Positions 1 to 12,099 of a stretch of DNA of 64,000 nt are shown here, piece by piece (position 1 is the first letter of the stretch; each line of letters starts with the position of its first letter). This stretch comes from Alternaria dauci (Eukaryota; Ascomycota; Dothideomycetes; Pleosporales; Pleosporaceae). The notes under the pieces were generated by a model. That model did not search any database, was not told where the DNA came from, and saw only the letters and a program-made list of their open reading frames with translations. The DNA lies in contig NC_091278.1 in NCBI RefSeq assembly GCF_042100115.1, positions 806,001 through 870,000 of the forward strand, written 5' to 3'. Made by a program: the position numbers and the translations under genes.

Positions 1-614
1 ACCATACTTAGACCCATGCCCTTGTATGAGTAGACAAGATTGGCGAGGATCTTCGAGGCCGCAGCGACGGAGATACGGCGCTTGTGTCGGAGTTCGTGAA
101 GGCGACATTGCATGCCGAGGTATGCGAGCCAGTATTGGCAGTCCTACCGCGCATCAGTATTCAGGCTTCCTTCTGTCTCCTTGTCGTGGTGGTGATTGCA
201 CGTACAGCAGCGCCACCAGCCATGGTTCCCAGCAAGCAGTTGTTGATCTCAATGACCTTCTTGACCGTCTGACTGGCTATCCAGTTTCCAGCCGTTGCAC
301 GCGAGTCGGTGGCGACGATGATGCCGCCCTTGAAGCGGAAGGCGAGGGTTGTGGTACCGTGGGCAATCTTGATGGGGCAGTTGGGGTTGGAGTAGTCGTC
401 CGTCATTGCGCGGAGCCATGATGCTGACTGTCTTGTTTTTAGCATGTCGCGCTCTCTATTGTACGGAGGCGATAGAGCGCACCTGAGCGACTGGTGGTAG
501 GGCAAACTTGAGGGACAGCTCTGGGGTGCCGCTGTAGAGCTGCAGCTGCTCTTCCTCTGACGGGCCTTCCTCTGTATACGCCGGCCGGCTATACTGCGAC
601 ACTAATGAATCCAT
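1..614 (-). CDS. PRE2: 20S proteasome subunit beta5 (chymotrypsin-like), C-terminus missing
   Basis: Threonine protease subunit of the 20S core; it supplies the chymotrypsin-like activity. Exons on the minus strand are 614-483, 427-206 and 143 to the window edge. The introns start GTGCGC and GTACGT and end CAG and TAG. The start ATG is followed by a propeptide of about 68 residues. The sequence then reads [11 protein letters not shown], so processing at Gly-Thr would expose Thr69 as nucleophile. The stretch [14 protein letters not shown] and, after splicing, [19 protein letters not shown] are diagnostic of beta5 rather than beta1 or beta2. The last visible residues are about [10 protein letters not shown]; the rest lies outside the window. 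It is an essential housekeeping gene and shares a roughly 0.9 kb upstream region with the divergent gene at 1537. Confidence 0.95.
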
Positions 615-1536
615 GGTTGCGGCGATGTGTGATGGCGGAATTCAGAGGGTATCAGAGACGTGACCGAGTGGTTGCAGTGGGGTGGTTTGATTGTTTGGCG
701 TGGTGATGTGAGCTCGAAGCTCCGGCGTTGTCGGTAATGCCAAGACGTAGCCGCGTCCTAGCTGTTGCCTTCACCACCTAGGCGGTCGCATCCCGAGCAC
801 TGTCAACTACACCACATTGCTGCTTTTCATCCACCTTTGTGCATAGACCTCAGCAGAGCCAAACAGCCCCATGAGGTGCTCTGGCCTCTATCACGCCCAT
901 ATTTCCTTGCTATTGACTTTGCAGACACCGCCACTCACACAGGAGCAGCCGTGATGAGCACTACGCCTTTGGCGCGCAACGTCGTCATCCATCGCGATAG
1001 CACTGACTTTCCTCAATATGAAGAGAAGGGAGACGCAGTAGGAGGGACTTGCGCGCGATCATGTCGCACTCTTACATACGTCATCTAGTGGTGCAAGTCC
1101 TCCCGTCAACCAGGGCACGAACGGGCGTTGGGGCTCAAGCGTCACATGCTGCCCGTTGAGACTCGAGGTCAGGCACAACATCGCGCCGGCCCACGCGCTC
1201 ATCTCCCACCCTCATTAGCCTCCGTCACTCGCCCAGCGGACTTGAACACATGTTTGCATTGCCTATATGCAGGCACCGTCAACAATCATGCAGGCACCAT
1301 TCTTACCCACTCTGTCTCATTTGTCCCCTTCACTACCTGCAGATGTGCGGCCCGCGTGCAAGTCCGGCGCTGCGTGCCTGATGGTAGCGAATGATCTTTG
1401 AGGGCAGTGTTATATACATACAAGGACGCCTCATGAGAAAAAGTAAGAAAGGATTTGATCATATGTCTATTGTGTGTCAGTCGTAGGTTAAAGTACCGCC
1501 TGTTTCCATTGTCTTGCCTTCTTTCAAGTCCTCTGA
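615..1536. other. Intergenic region between divergent genes
   Basis: It separates the PRE2 start (minus) from the His-rich gene (plus). Open frames here are short, lack family features and do not splice into anything recognisable. It presumably contains both promoters. No repeat or RNA gene was seen. Confidence 0.6.
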
Positions 1537-2407
1537 ATGCCCCGTTACGACACAACACCTTATTCGTACTATCAACCCTCGAGACCGCCTTCAAGCTACG
1601 TACCAGCCTTCTCTCATACTGGTTATCATCGTCTTGCCCCGCCGACAGGACTTCATCCCCTGCCCACGCGCATCGATTCTGGTGTCGAGATATCCTCGGC
1701 ACGCAGCAGACATGTGCTGGTTCACCCTAACACCAGCCAAAGGGGGAAAGCAACATCGCCATTCTACAGATTCTTCATGTGCGGAGGAAATCGTTCGCGT
1801 CCATCGTAGCCCGGCATCGCCGCGTTTCAGCGACGTTCGCGTCAGAGTGCCCAATGTAACCCTTGAGGTGGAAGAAAAGGGCGGACACCATCACGCGCAC
1901 TTTGATGCGCATCTGGATCACCACCACAGACATCCGCATCTGCACCCACTGCACATGCATCCGATTCACGGCCATCATCATCACCACCACGATCTTAGTG
2001 TGTCCGATATCACAGAGGTTCGCCTTCGAGGCCCAGGCAGAAAACGCACCATCTCGTCCCCTTGTCCTCCGCCACCAACCCGCGAGCCGTCTCGCTGCCC
2101 GCCAGCTTCCCGCCCTCGCCCTCGTCAACCCACCTATCATACCCAAATCGTTGAGCCGACGAGGAGTACAACAACAGTCAGAGAAAGCACCCGCGCTGCC
2201 CTCCGCAGTGTCCAACAAGAGCGAACGCAAGGTGCTTTACGCAGAGTGGCTGGTTACGAAGTCTTGGGTAAACAAACTCCGTGGGATTGGGATTGCATAA
2301 GTAGCACCGTGGGCAGTAGTGCAAGTGGCGGTGGGAGGTGGATGAGGAGGAGAAGACCGAGTGGGTTGAAGTATCCGCCGTTTGGGACTATGGATCACTG
2401 GATGTAG
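1537..2407 (+). CDS. Hypothetical His-rich protein
   Basis: Product unknown. The model uses ATG 1537 (start MPRYDTTPYSYYQ), a 55-bp intron 1682-1736 (GTGTCG...CTAACACCAG) and exon 2 1737-2407, giving 271 residues. The frame that continues in exon 2 has no ATG of its own at the 5' end; the 5' exon has an ATG but soon stops without splicing. Joining them is therefore attractive. The outstanding feature is a His-dense tract at about 1885-1995 with more than 20 His in 40 residues, including a run of six. A Pro/Arg-rich linker and a basic C-terminus follow. Metal binding is conceivable but unproven. Exon 1 is Tyr/Pro/Ser-rich and low in complexity. The intron's branch point is very close to its AG, so the splice is uncertain. 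Confidence 0.45.
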
Positions 2408-2540
2408 GGTGTAGCTTTCTTCTTTGAGGGCGACTTGGAGTACATCTGCTAGGTTTGAGGGTTCGGAGTTTGGCTTTTGTTTTTTCTATAGCCCCATCAT
2501 GAACACTAATGAACATCTTTACACATCCCTACCTCTACCG

Positions 2541-4302
2541 TCAACTCCTCTTCTCAACATACACTGGCCATGAATGCGGAAGAACCGTAAAGTAAGCTTT
2601 CCACTGCCAGTCTTGCTTCGAGTCCACCTGTTTGATATTGTAATCCCTGACTAACGTCGCCGCAATCTTGGCCAGTTCAATCTTGGCAATGTTTTGTCCG
2701 GGACAACCACCGTACCCTGCTCCAAACTACGCAAACCAGTCAGCATATATGCATAGTCTGATACGCGAGATCAACAAGGAACAAGCGGCTACTCACAGGT
2801 ATCCAGAACTTTTGTCTCATACTGTTTTCTTCCTCCAACCATCGCTCTGGTCTGAAAACATGCGCATCGGCACCCCATATTTCAGTTGAGTAATGCATAA
2901 CCCATGCTGCGGTTTAGCATACAAAATTAGCGCAAATATCAAAATGAGTCCTCGAGATTTCTTAACTCACGGTTGACTGAAACAATGGTCCCCTTGGGTA
3001 TCGTACGATCGCCAATAGTCAGACCTCCCTTGGGCGCTATACGTGGAAGTCCCATAGGTACAGGACCAAATATGCGAAGAGTCTCTTTCACACAGGCCTG
3101 CACAAAACTAGTTCTTGTCAGTCTGAAACAGCTTCATGTGCAGGGTTTGAGGATTGTCTTCTTGCCTAAGTTGCTGTGCGTCAGCATAAGACACTACCCG
3201 ATCCCTACATAATCCCTTCTGAACTGCCTCAACAGCCTCATCATGAGCGCGCTCCCACGCCCCAGCACGACGAATCATGTGATAGATGAATGACTGTATT
3301 CCCGAAGCCACAGTGTCAGACCCTGCTCCCACGGCAGCAAGCGCCTGCGTATTAATCTCCCGGATAGTAAACTTATCCGGATGTCGTTCGTGTTGTTTGA
3401 ACCAATATTGAACAGCATCATACCGGACGTTGTCATTCTTTTCCCGATCTGCCAAGACGCTTTTCACAGTGTCGAATAGATGGCCCATTGGTAGTATGGC
3501 GAGCCAGGTCATGATTGGGTTGGCTAGCAGCGCAATGTTGATCCAGCGGAAGTAGCCTGCTACTGCAATGTATGCGTTTAGAGCAAGCGAGTTCTCGATT
3601 GAGTTACCAATGTCTTTGCCTTGGTCAAGGAAGCCGAGAGGCTTTGAGAAGATGATTTCACCGATGACGTCGAAGGTTGCGTATGAGATGAAGGTGTTGA
3701 GATTCATTGGCTCCTTGTCTTTTGCGTATTTGTTCATCCATTCGAGGAAAGATTCAAAGGTGCGGTCGATGTGCTCTTCCGAGCGGAGTATGTTGGACAC
3801 GGTATATGCCGCGGCGATATGTTTTGATTTTTCAATCTTCTTCTTGGGGTCTGTGGTACTCATAGGCGATTGGAAACGGTAGTCTGGCAGAGCATGAATT
3901 TTGTACCAGTTTGCCTTGTGATCATTGTCAAATACTCATTCGACCAGGAATCTTCTCTGCATAGTACCTTGTGAAGGGGGGCCAGTAAGATTTTCGCGAT
4001 AGCATCTGGGTGACTGACGCTAACTTCGTCGTATGATATGCGAACAAAGTGACCTCAAGGTCTGTGAGCAGAGATCCAGCGATAGACAGCCTCACGCATT
4101 GTGTAAGCTTACCATGTTGTTGGTGTAACCGTATGAGCTCGAGGTTCTGGTCGCCCTTAAGGATGCGGTGCACATGCCAAAGGCGAGTAAACGAAACAGC
4201 GAATGGCCCAGGTATATCGCTGATTGCTGAGAAGTAACGACGCCATGTGAGTAGAGTCAAAAGGCCGACGCTTGTAAGAGAATTGATCAATAGCCAATCC
4301 AT
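2541..4302 (-). CDS. Cytochrome P450 monooxygenase, membrane-anchored
   Basis: Haem-thiolate monooxygenase, probably ER-bound and working with P450 reductase; substrate unknown. Exons: 4302-4113, 4053-3968, 3914-3166, 3107-2971, 2906-2797, 2726-2541, giving 485 residues. An N-terminal hydrophobic anchor (MDWLLINSLTSVGLLTLLTW) precedes the Pro-Gly hinge DIPGPF. The I-helix motif GAGSDTVASG lies near residues 289-297, the ExxR motif is E350-TL-R353, and the haem loop FGAGYGGCPG carries the Cys432 ligand. The length and C-terminal motifs are those of an intact enzyme resembling the pisatin-demethylase/benzoate-hydroxylase type of fungal P450s. Intron 3 (3108-3165) begins with GC instead of GT. 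The gene sits 352 bp downstream of a Pth11-like receptor gene on the same strand; no further biosynthetic genes are adjacent. Confidence 0.92.
3108..3165 (-). other. GC-AG intron in the P450 gene
   Basis: Minus-strand donor context is CTTAG|GCAAGA and the acceptor is AACTAG. Splicing here gives ...AQQLSFVQACVKETLR, restoring the K-helix ExxR region. Without it the frame ends at a TAG. No GT donor that keeps the frame is available nearby. Confidence 0.75.
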
Positions 4303-4653
4303 CTTACTGCGGTAAGAATGGCCGGAAGCCACTCTGAGTTGTATGAAACCTTTCGCTGTTGATTTTACGCAAGCTGGAAGACGTGCTGCGGCACATTGAA
4401 GCGGGATGGGAGTCTTCAGCTCGAAAGTTGAATCAATCCGGAATAGTGGGATGCACTTCTGACCCAATCAATGCTTTAGCGATATGTGACTGCCAGTGGT
4501 ACAGATAACGCCCCGGTTAGCGCGGATTGGAACGGGATGCTACAAGCTTTCCCAAGGAGCCATGACCACAACACTGGGTTAGCAGATAATGACTACGATT
4601 TCAAGGTTGAAGTAATATAGTAATTCCACAGCATTCTCAGTCACAACCCCGGT
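4303..4653. other. Short intergenic region upstream of the P450
   Basis: About 350 bp between the P450 start and the stop of the upstream membrane-protein gene; presumed P450 promoter. Nothing distinctive was seen. Confidence 0.5.
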
Positions 4654-6088
4654 CTATCGTAAAACTTTGGGACGACTTGTTTGCTGCAGTGACATGTTAG
4701 GTGAACGTTGTACATCCACGTCATTCGTGACGACGATCGCCTGCTGTTGTAGGCTTTCTCGGTTGGTAGAATGCAACTCCTGAACGTCGACTGTTGCTGA
4801 CCCTTGTTGTTTGACTCTCCCATTAACGAACTCTTCTTGCGACTCGGTAGTGGTAAGACCATTCTCCAGCCTTGTTATGGACCCCATAGAAGAGTGCTTG
4901 TTTCGGTCGCTCCGCTTGCATCTGCGTAGAAACGAAAGTGGGTATTGTATTTCCAAGGATGGCTCCTCACTGCCAGCTGAGCTGTATTTGCCTCTGACCT
5001 TGTTCCAAAGTGCTTTCATCGCGGGTAGATTCGACGCGACAATCGCAAATTGGACCTCGAATGATGCAACGATTATCATCTTCCCTACGTCTATCGAGAC
5101 GTCCGTCTTCATCGAGGATACTGAGATCAGGACTGGTAGGCGGATGATTGCGACCGTGACTGAGATTATACCAAAGGCGAGAACGGAGATGACAGTGACT
5201 TTGCGACGCAAATTCATCTGGAGCGCAAGAACGAAGGGTATCGGGAGGATGATGATGTAGAAGTCCATAAATATGTTCTGTAGAACTATGCGTCAGTATG
5301 TATGTAGTATGTAAGGATAGCCAATTGTGGTGCTACTGTATAGAGAGGCAATACGCACAAGAATAGGCGGGGTGAGCATGATGACATGCATGTCGATGCA
5401 AGTAACCTCGGGATGTAACATGGGATTGAGGATTTTCTCAAAAGGCACGCATTGCAAGAACGTTATAAGCCTAGATACTATTAGTCCGCGACGCTGTGAA
5501 CGGTGGGATAATCCGACTTACTGGCTAGCTAGAAAGACGGAGAATGTGAGCGCGAACCCAAGATAAACTAGGCGCCGAAACACCACATCGACAGGAAGGC
5601 GTAGGTAGAATAAAAGGAAGGTAGTCTTTATGACGGAATGCGCGCCATAGATTACAACCTCTTCCATGAACACTATCTGTGCTGAATCAGTTCTGGCACC
5701 TTTAAGATGACGCAAGATTTAGAACTTACCCGAAGAAGATCGAGGGACTGGAAGCCGCAATTGGGATTGTCTGGCCTGTTGCAGTCGAACAGGCAGTCTT
5801 TGCCATGCCTCAAAATTACATACTCCGACTTACTTGCCACATCCTAGGTTTAGGAATAGTTGCAAGACAACTTGATGAATGATACTGACAATCTGGTACA
5901 ATGAGCAATGGCAGATACTTTGTAGGTCGGTCACAATGTACCAGCACAGCACACGAAGCTGTATCATCCCAACCCCATGACTTTAGGATCAACCCGCGCG
6001 AGTAGAAACGCGCAAAAGATGACAGTAGGCCGATACAGAACGTAGTGTAGGCAACAGCACACGCCCATCCCGAGATATCTGTCACCAT
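4654..6088 (-). CDS. Pth11-like/rhodopsin-domain integral membrane protein
   Basis: Seven-helix fungal membrane protein of the rhodopsin/SAT4-like (Pth11-type) family; members are proposed surface receptors, but ligands are mostly unknown. Exons on the minus strand: 6088-5942, 5892-5834, 5775-5730, 5676-5522, 5470-5359, 5277-4654; 380 residues, all phases consistent. The family signature GWDD is present (SWGWDDTASCAVL). It is followed by the glycine-rich G(C)GK turn, a helix with KTTFLLFYLRL, then FMDFYIIILPIPFVLALQMNLRRK, typical of the fifth/sixth helices. The tail of about 140 residues is hydrophilic, Ser/Gln-rich and presumably cytosolic. The N-terminal CFEM domain found in some Pth11 proteins is absent. 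A P450 gene follows on the same strand. Confidence 0.85.
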
Positions 6089-7039
6089 GCTGTGACAACA
6101 GACATAGGAGTCGGCGTTGGAGGAGTCGAGTAGACGATTGACCCGCAAAGGCGGAGGCGGACAGACTCATTTCAGGTACAACCGACCGGTACGAGCACCA
6201 AGCCTTCCACCTCATACGATGCGCAGGAAGGCGTTCATGCAGAGGAAAAAAACAATGAAACGTCATCACTCCCCGTCCGAACGCGCTGATTTGTTTGGCG
6301 CAACGGGGATACGCGGCACGGCACGGCGCACCGCTTGGTCCAATGTGGACCTTGTAAAAGCGAACATATCTTGTCATTTCGCCATCTCTGGAAACCTGAG
6401 CGATAATCTTGAGTCATAAAAGCCCGACGGCACAGGCAGTACGCGTTCTTGGGGACGCGAAGAAGGCGCCGAAGAGGGCGGGAGTGAGCGGAGTGAGCGT
6501 AGTGGGTAGCTTTGACCGTGACGTGACAGGCGGGTAGCGAAGGGCGCTTCCGCCTTGGCAATGTTGATGCGCACAGGCGATACCGCTTTCGCCGAATGGC
6601 GCATGAGGACAGGCCAATTGGGGTCGAAAGGAGCTATGAGAGATTGAACGAGCATGGGGCAGAGCGTAAAGGGATTCAGCTATGATTCAGCTGTTGACCC
6701 AATGATCGCTGCCATATAAGACCTCCGCTAGGAAACCTAAAGGCAGCTCTACACACTTGTAATTCAGCTGCTGTCGCGTGGTCTAGCGAAGCGCTGTTAG
6801 TCTGAAGAAGATCGTATGATAGTTAGGAAGGAAGGCGAGCATTCTTTTACTTGCGAATTCTCTCATTTTAGAAAGGAAGGCACACCATCGTTTCACGTCA
6901 GTACCTGCAATTGCGAAGATAACAACCAAAATCTCAAGATATGGTAACATCAACATCTATTATATGGACGTGTATGCAAATGCGGCGATAGAAAACAAAA
7001 TCACCTGGTCTCATCATCACCAGGCCACGAATGTCCGAA
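6089..7039. other. Intergenic region with small GAGTGAGCG repeat
   Basis: No credible gene. Around 6481-6508 there is a short imperfect tandem (GAGTGAGCG twice, then TAGTGGG). The remainder contains the promoter of the minus-strand membrane-protein gene and the 3' flank of the HAK transporter gene. Confidence 0.5.
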
Positions 7040-9599
7040 TTAGACATCCTTGACGAAACCAACCTCAATAACCTTGTCCATCGGCACACTCAAACTCGCA
7101 ATCTTCGCCCTCGAGTTCTCCCGAATGAACAAGAAAGCCTTCAGGAAGAACCGTCTGATGATGTTTGTGCCGACCTTGACCTTCATTGCTTCTTTGCCGA
7201 TGATGTACAATACCTCGTGGTTGTATGCGCGTTCGAGGGCTTCCAAGCGCGCAGAAGTCGTCGAGTTGCGTGTTGGAGTAGATATGCCACTTCCAGCGAC
7301 AGTCTCAACGGTACCGTTCTTTTCAGTCTGGACGCCTGTGGCCTTGGTAGGCAGCTCACCCTCACGTTCCAGAGCCCGTGCAACGATGTGGTTGCGAACT
7401 TTCTCATATATGAGAGAGGCCAAATCTGGTGTGATGACTTCATCCATGTACCCATGGCGTACTACGAGGCGGTAGCAGTTGGGAATAGCTAGTCGTGAAA
7501 CGCTATACCGATTATCCGGGGCGACGAACGGTACCTCTAGCGGCCGGAGATGAAAGAAGACGATGACTTCAGGGATCGTCACCAGCTTTCGAATGAACTG
7601 ACTAAAGACAATCGGGGTCGTCTCGCCAGCTTTGTCGAAGAAGATTCCGAAACCCTCCATAGTTCCGACTGATTTTCCGCCAAACATTTCAGTCAATTCA
7701 AGGCGGCCGTCTGGTGATGTCTTGACAAAGTGTGTCGTGGGGAAGCGATCGCTAGCTTCCGCACCCCACTGTTGCTCTTTGCCAAAGCGCCAGAGAATGA
7801 ATATGGACCCGAGAAGGCAGGCCAGGAGAATAGTGAACCAGGCTCCATCTGGTACTTTGATGAGCGCCGAGGACAGGTACGCGCCGTCCAGACAGGTGAT
7901 AGCGAGCCACGGAAGAAGCACAAAGTATGGCTTGATGCACCACACTAAGATTGCAACAAGTGTAACCATGCACGTGTCGAAGAATGTGACGAACATGACG
8001 CATACACCGTAGGCATTACCCAGGGACGTTGTGTTGTTGTAGATGGCAGCGACGAGGACAGTTCCAATCATGAGGAGCCAGTTGATGCTTGGAATGTACA
8101 ACTGTCCATGGTACGTTGTCGAAGTATGGACGACCTTGATCTGGGGAAAGTACGAGAGCTTCATGATCTGGGTAAGAAGCTGGAACGTCGCGGTGATCAT
8201 GGCTTGTGATGCGACAATAGCAGCCGCGATAGCTACAATGAGCGAGAAGATGAGCCATCCGGGCGGAGCACAGTTGTAGAAAGGGTTGGAGTAGGCTTCT
8301 GGGTGTACACTGATGTACGCAGCTTGACCGCTGTAGGCGAGGAGAAGACAAGGGTAGGCGTATCCAAGCCAACTGATCTGAACCGCACGGCGACTGAAAG
8401 CTCCAATATCGGCGAACAGAGCTTCAACACCTGTAAAGGCGAGGAGTATACCTCCAAGGCTCCTCCATCCTTCGTACTTGTTTCTTATGAGGTAGTCGAA
8501 CGCATAGAAAGGGTTGAAAGCCTTCAAGATGGCATAGTCGTACCTGGAACTATCAGTCAGTGGTACCTAGGATGCGACAAGAATACTTACTTGGCCAAGT
8601 TGTATATACCAAATCCAGCGTTCAAGGCCAGCCAGACAATGACGATGGGTGAGAAGATGAACGTAAGTTTCGTGATACCAAGTGGTTGTACGACGAACAA
8701 AAGAACAAGAATAGCGCATGTAACACCGATAATGGTAGACTTTTCGATGTCGGGCTTCACGACGTTGAGGCCTTGTACGGCACCCAAGACTGATTGAGCG
8801 GGAGTCAGCACGCCATCAGCCATGACCATGGATACGGCAAGCACGCCGATGACCTGTAGTAAACCGCGAAAGAACATGGACTTTTCGATCGTTGAGCGAA
8901 TGTTCCTCGTGGATCGGCCCAGATCGTTCGTATTGTGTCTCTGCATGCCTGCCGAAAAAAGTCAGTATATACAAGGAACTAGTGCAGGGAGCACACTCAC
9001 GTATCAGGGTAGCTTCACGAGGATCTCTGTTGGCAATGTTTGCCTGCATGCATTAGTGATTAGAGACGATGCGCGATTTCGACCAGCATACATATTTGGA
9101 AAGGAGAGAGTATGTGCTGAATGTACCACCCTCTCCATCGTTGTCGGCGCGCAGGATAATCAAGACGTATTTGACCGTGACCATCAAGGTGACAGACCAT
9201 AGTATGAGTGATAGAGCACCAAGTAGGTTGATCCGAGTGGGAGCTTCTGTGAAGGTCGAGGAGTAAACGTAGAGGGGAGATGTTCCAATGTCGCCATAGA
9301 TGACACCGGTAGACTGGTACGCGAGGACGAGGATCTGTGTGAGACTGAAGACCTGCGTCCTGTCAGTAGACTGGCTTCGCACCAGCCGCGTCCCCGCTTA
9401 CCTGGCTGCGTTTAAAATCGCGCTCATCGCGCAGACCAGCATCCTCGTCTTCCGCGTCTTCCAGTTCGCTGATCTTTGCATCTACCGAAGTCCTATTCGC
9501 ATGCGACTTTGTGCGTGAGCGCATAGGGTATACTCCGCCCACAGACTGCGCCCGGACTGGATGCACCTCTGCATCTGCAAAATGTACTGAGGTATCCAT
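7040..9599 (-). CDS. High-affinity potassium transporter, HAK/KUP/KT family
   Basis: Plasma-membrane K+ uptake carrier (probably K+/H+ symport). Exons: 9599-9402, 9352-9092, 9043-9001, 8948-8591, 8543-7040; 787 residues. After a hydrophilic N-terminus of about 66 residues comes the family hallmark [24 protein letters not shown]. It is followed by [42 protein letters not shown] and about 12 hydrophobic helices, then a cytosolic C-terminal domain ending [10 protein letters not shown]. All match fungal HAK transporters in order and length. Intron lengths are about 47-52 bp. The upstream region (9600 on) lacks other genes, so regulation by potassium status, known for HAK genes elsewhere, would act there; I see no specific site. 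Confidence 0.95.
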
Positions 9600-10707
9600 A
9601 TTCAGCCGTGGGAGTTGTATGCGAAGACAGTAAAGCACTCCCACAAGACTTATACCATGCCGTTATCTTGCTACGGCTGTGGCCGTCTGCCAATCTCATC
9701 TGGTAACAAGCTCCTAATGCTGGCACAAAGCTTTGGTTGGCTCTTGGCCTTGTGCTTATCGTGAGGGCAAAGAGCCCACGTGCAGTTAGCTGGGTCATGT
9801 TTAGGCAGGAAGGCGCAGCACTGCGGCATTTTCCTTTGACCGTCGGCGCGCGGGGCATGCAACTCGTAGAGCTTGCTTTTCTGTGCCGTAAAGCCCTGGG
9901 GAAAATGTCGCAGTTCCTTAAATCCCGCACCCTATAGGCTTTCGCCAGAGATCATGGTTAAAAGCAGGCTCTAGTCCTCGGATCCTTGAGATCACCATAT
10001 TCAGGTACCTGAAGAGAATACGATCATGCCATAATGGTGGCGAGCGATCATCAACTGCCATCGCTAGGCATCGAGTCTGCATCATGTAGGCTCCTATGTA
10101 GGATGGCCAGCTGAAGTTTGGCGCCAGTGTGGGATGTTTGTGTAACGGGAAGCTGCATGCTGAGAGGGGCATTGCAGCTAAGATCTTCGTTGAGCCAATC
10201 ACCGAACGCGCGACGAGTAACAGCGGGTCACCCCGAATGCTTGGTCTAACCTTGAGCCTTTCGCTAATACTTCCAAAAATACCACTTGGAGTTTGATTCA
10301 TAACTAGAATGCTTGGATGCGTCATAGGTGAGCTTCGAAGATTAACTCAATTGTCAATCTATGTGTTCTACTTTTTGTCAACGCGAAAGCCATTTCCATA
10401 GTCACAGACCCAAATTTGTATCAACTTACGACCTTCTCGGCGTTGCAAAGCTTTCGACGTCTCCTAAGTCATCACCAAAAGCCCAACGCATCAGCATGCA
10501 TGTATATGTGTGCATTGCTCTAATATATCAGAACACGGTCTATATGCCAAATCGATACCGCAAGCGACTCCCCAACTCCGCGTCATCACCGGGTATACCA
10601 CACTGAATTCATACAAGCACTGAACACATCGCTCATCTCAGCATCCGCTTCCATGTGTCTCTTACGCGTTGTGAGTAAGCTGAAGGCACCCACTTCTAGA
10701 GTATGTC
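9600..10707. other. Intergenic region, HAK promoter side
   Basis: 1.1 kb containing the HAK upstream region and the 3' flank of the DnaJ gene. Open frames are short and show no known motif. No RNA gene was recognised. Confidence 0.5.
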
Positions 10708-12099
10708 CTATAACTCGTCGTGCGCATCTGGTTCAGGCATCTTGATAGGTTCCTGTGGCCTGTTCAACTCGGCATCGATGCTAACGCCCTTTTTCGCACG
10801 GTACTTCTCCCAAACGCTCCAGAATTCCTTCTCCATACTCTTCTCCATTTGATCCGGTAGCACGACGACGTATTCAACGTGCAAATCACCAAACTGCAGA
10901 CCTTCGTTGTTTTCGAGCTGTTGGTGCCAGATGGGCATACCTTCTTCTTTGACAATCTCAACGAGATTGGGTTGCACCACCTCGCCACGTTTGCGCGAAA
11001 GCTGGACAATGTGGCCGTCCAGATGGGTAATGTTACGTGTCCAGCCACCCATCCATGCCTCGCGGAGAGAAAGAACTTCGCGCCAGAAGAGGTCTTTACC
11101 TCGTCTCCTGAAGAAGGTTCCGTCTGTGCGCTCGTGCTCCTGTTCTCCCATCGCAGGTTCCGCCTCAGTGAGATGTACAATGAGGTCGCCAGCAACGTAA
11201 TCGGGGCTTTCGTCCGCTTCGTTCTCGTACGTGATGCGTACACCCTTGGGCATACCCTTCTCGATTTCAAGAATGTGAGATTCGGCTTCACGGATAACTC
11301 TACTACCGCTGCAGACAGGGCATGGATGCTTGATCGTCTTTCCTTTGCCGTGGCATTGGTCGCAGTGCATCTGTACTTGCTGGAACAGGCCGGGTGCGAG
11401 TTGCTGTCGTTGTATCCTGACACCACGTCCACCGCATGTGCTACATGTCTCTACGTGTCCGTCTTCCGAGCCTGAGCCCTCGCAGGCCGAGCATATCGCT
11501 TGTTTCTCGATTGTGAACTCTGTCTTTCGGCCGTTGTAGAAGTCGCGGAGTGGCAATGCTACACGCACTTCCATGTTCGGCCCCCGGCGCTCCCCGCCCT
11601 GGTGTCCAAAGTGCCCTGAGCCGCCGAAGAAGCGCGAGAAGAGGTCGAAGGGATCGTGTTGACGTGGACCGCCACCTTGCTTGTGCTGTTGAATGCCATC
11701 GTGGCCGTATTGGTCGTAGATCTTCCGTGTCTCCTTCTCGCTAAGGACTTCGTAGGCTTCAGCGACCTCGACGAACTTCTTGCCCGCCTCGTCGTCACCA
11801 CTGTGGAAGGTTAGAAATCTGGGCAGGAGTCTAGGAGGTGTGGCCGTACGGGTTCTTGTCTGGGTGGTATTTTTTGCTCAGGGTTCGATAGGCCTTCTTG
11901 ATCTCGCGATCTGAGGCATCTTTCTTGAGGCCCAGTAGCTACATCACCCATGTTAGCCAATACACTTCAACTTGAAAGTGAGGTGGAGACCAAGGCTATT
12001 ACAAAAGTGGCCTCTGCATACCTTGTAGTAATCTTCTGCGCCAACAACAATCAGTGCTAAACAGGCGACCACAAAGAACAGCGCTATCCGTAAGAGCAT
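10708..12099 (-). CDS. SCJ1: ER-lumenal DnaJ co-chaperone with HDEL retention signal
   Basis: Hsp40 partner of the ER Hsp70 Kar2/BiP, assisting folding and ER-associated degradation. Exons: 12099-12022, 11938-11850, 11800-10708; 419 residues. Features in order: a signal peptide ([21 protein letters not shown]); a J domain from about residue 23 with HPD at 51-53; a Gly/Phe-rich linker ([12 protein letters not shown]); a zinc-binding region with four CxxCxGxG-like repeats at about 159-228; substrate-binding C-terminal domains; and the final tetrapeptide HDEL. Signal peptide plus HDEL places it in the ER lumen and separates it from cytosolic Ydj1, which has a CaaX end, and mitochondrial Mdj1. 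Confidence 0.95.

Noticed and set aside
5796..5833. 25-bp intron in the Pth11-like gene
   Set aside because: Too short for splicing; the same donor with an acceptor 33 bp further (58-bp intron) gives a continuous frame and better family fit.
6374..6655. Minus-strand frame of 93 residues
   Set aside because: Ser/Pro/Arg-rich and includes the small GAGTGAGCG repeat; no start context or homology that I recognise.
6779..6850. tRNA-like TGGTCTAGCG stretch
   Set aside because: Resembles a D-arm start, but no T-arm GTTCRA or acceptor pairing follows at the right distance.
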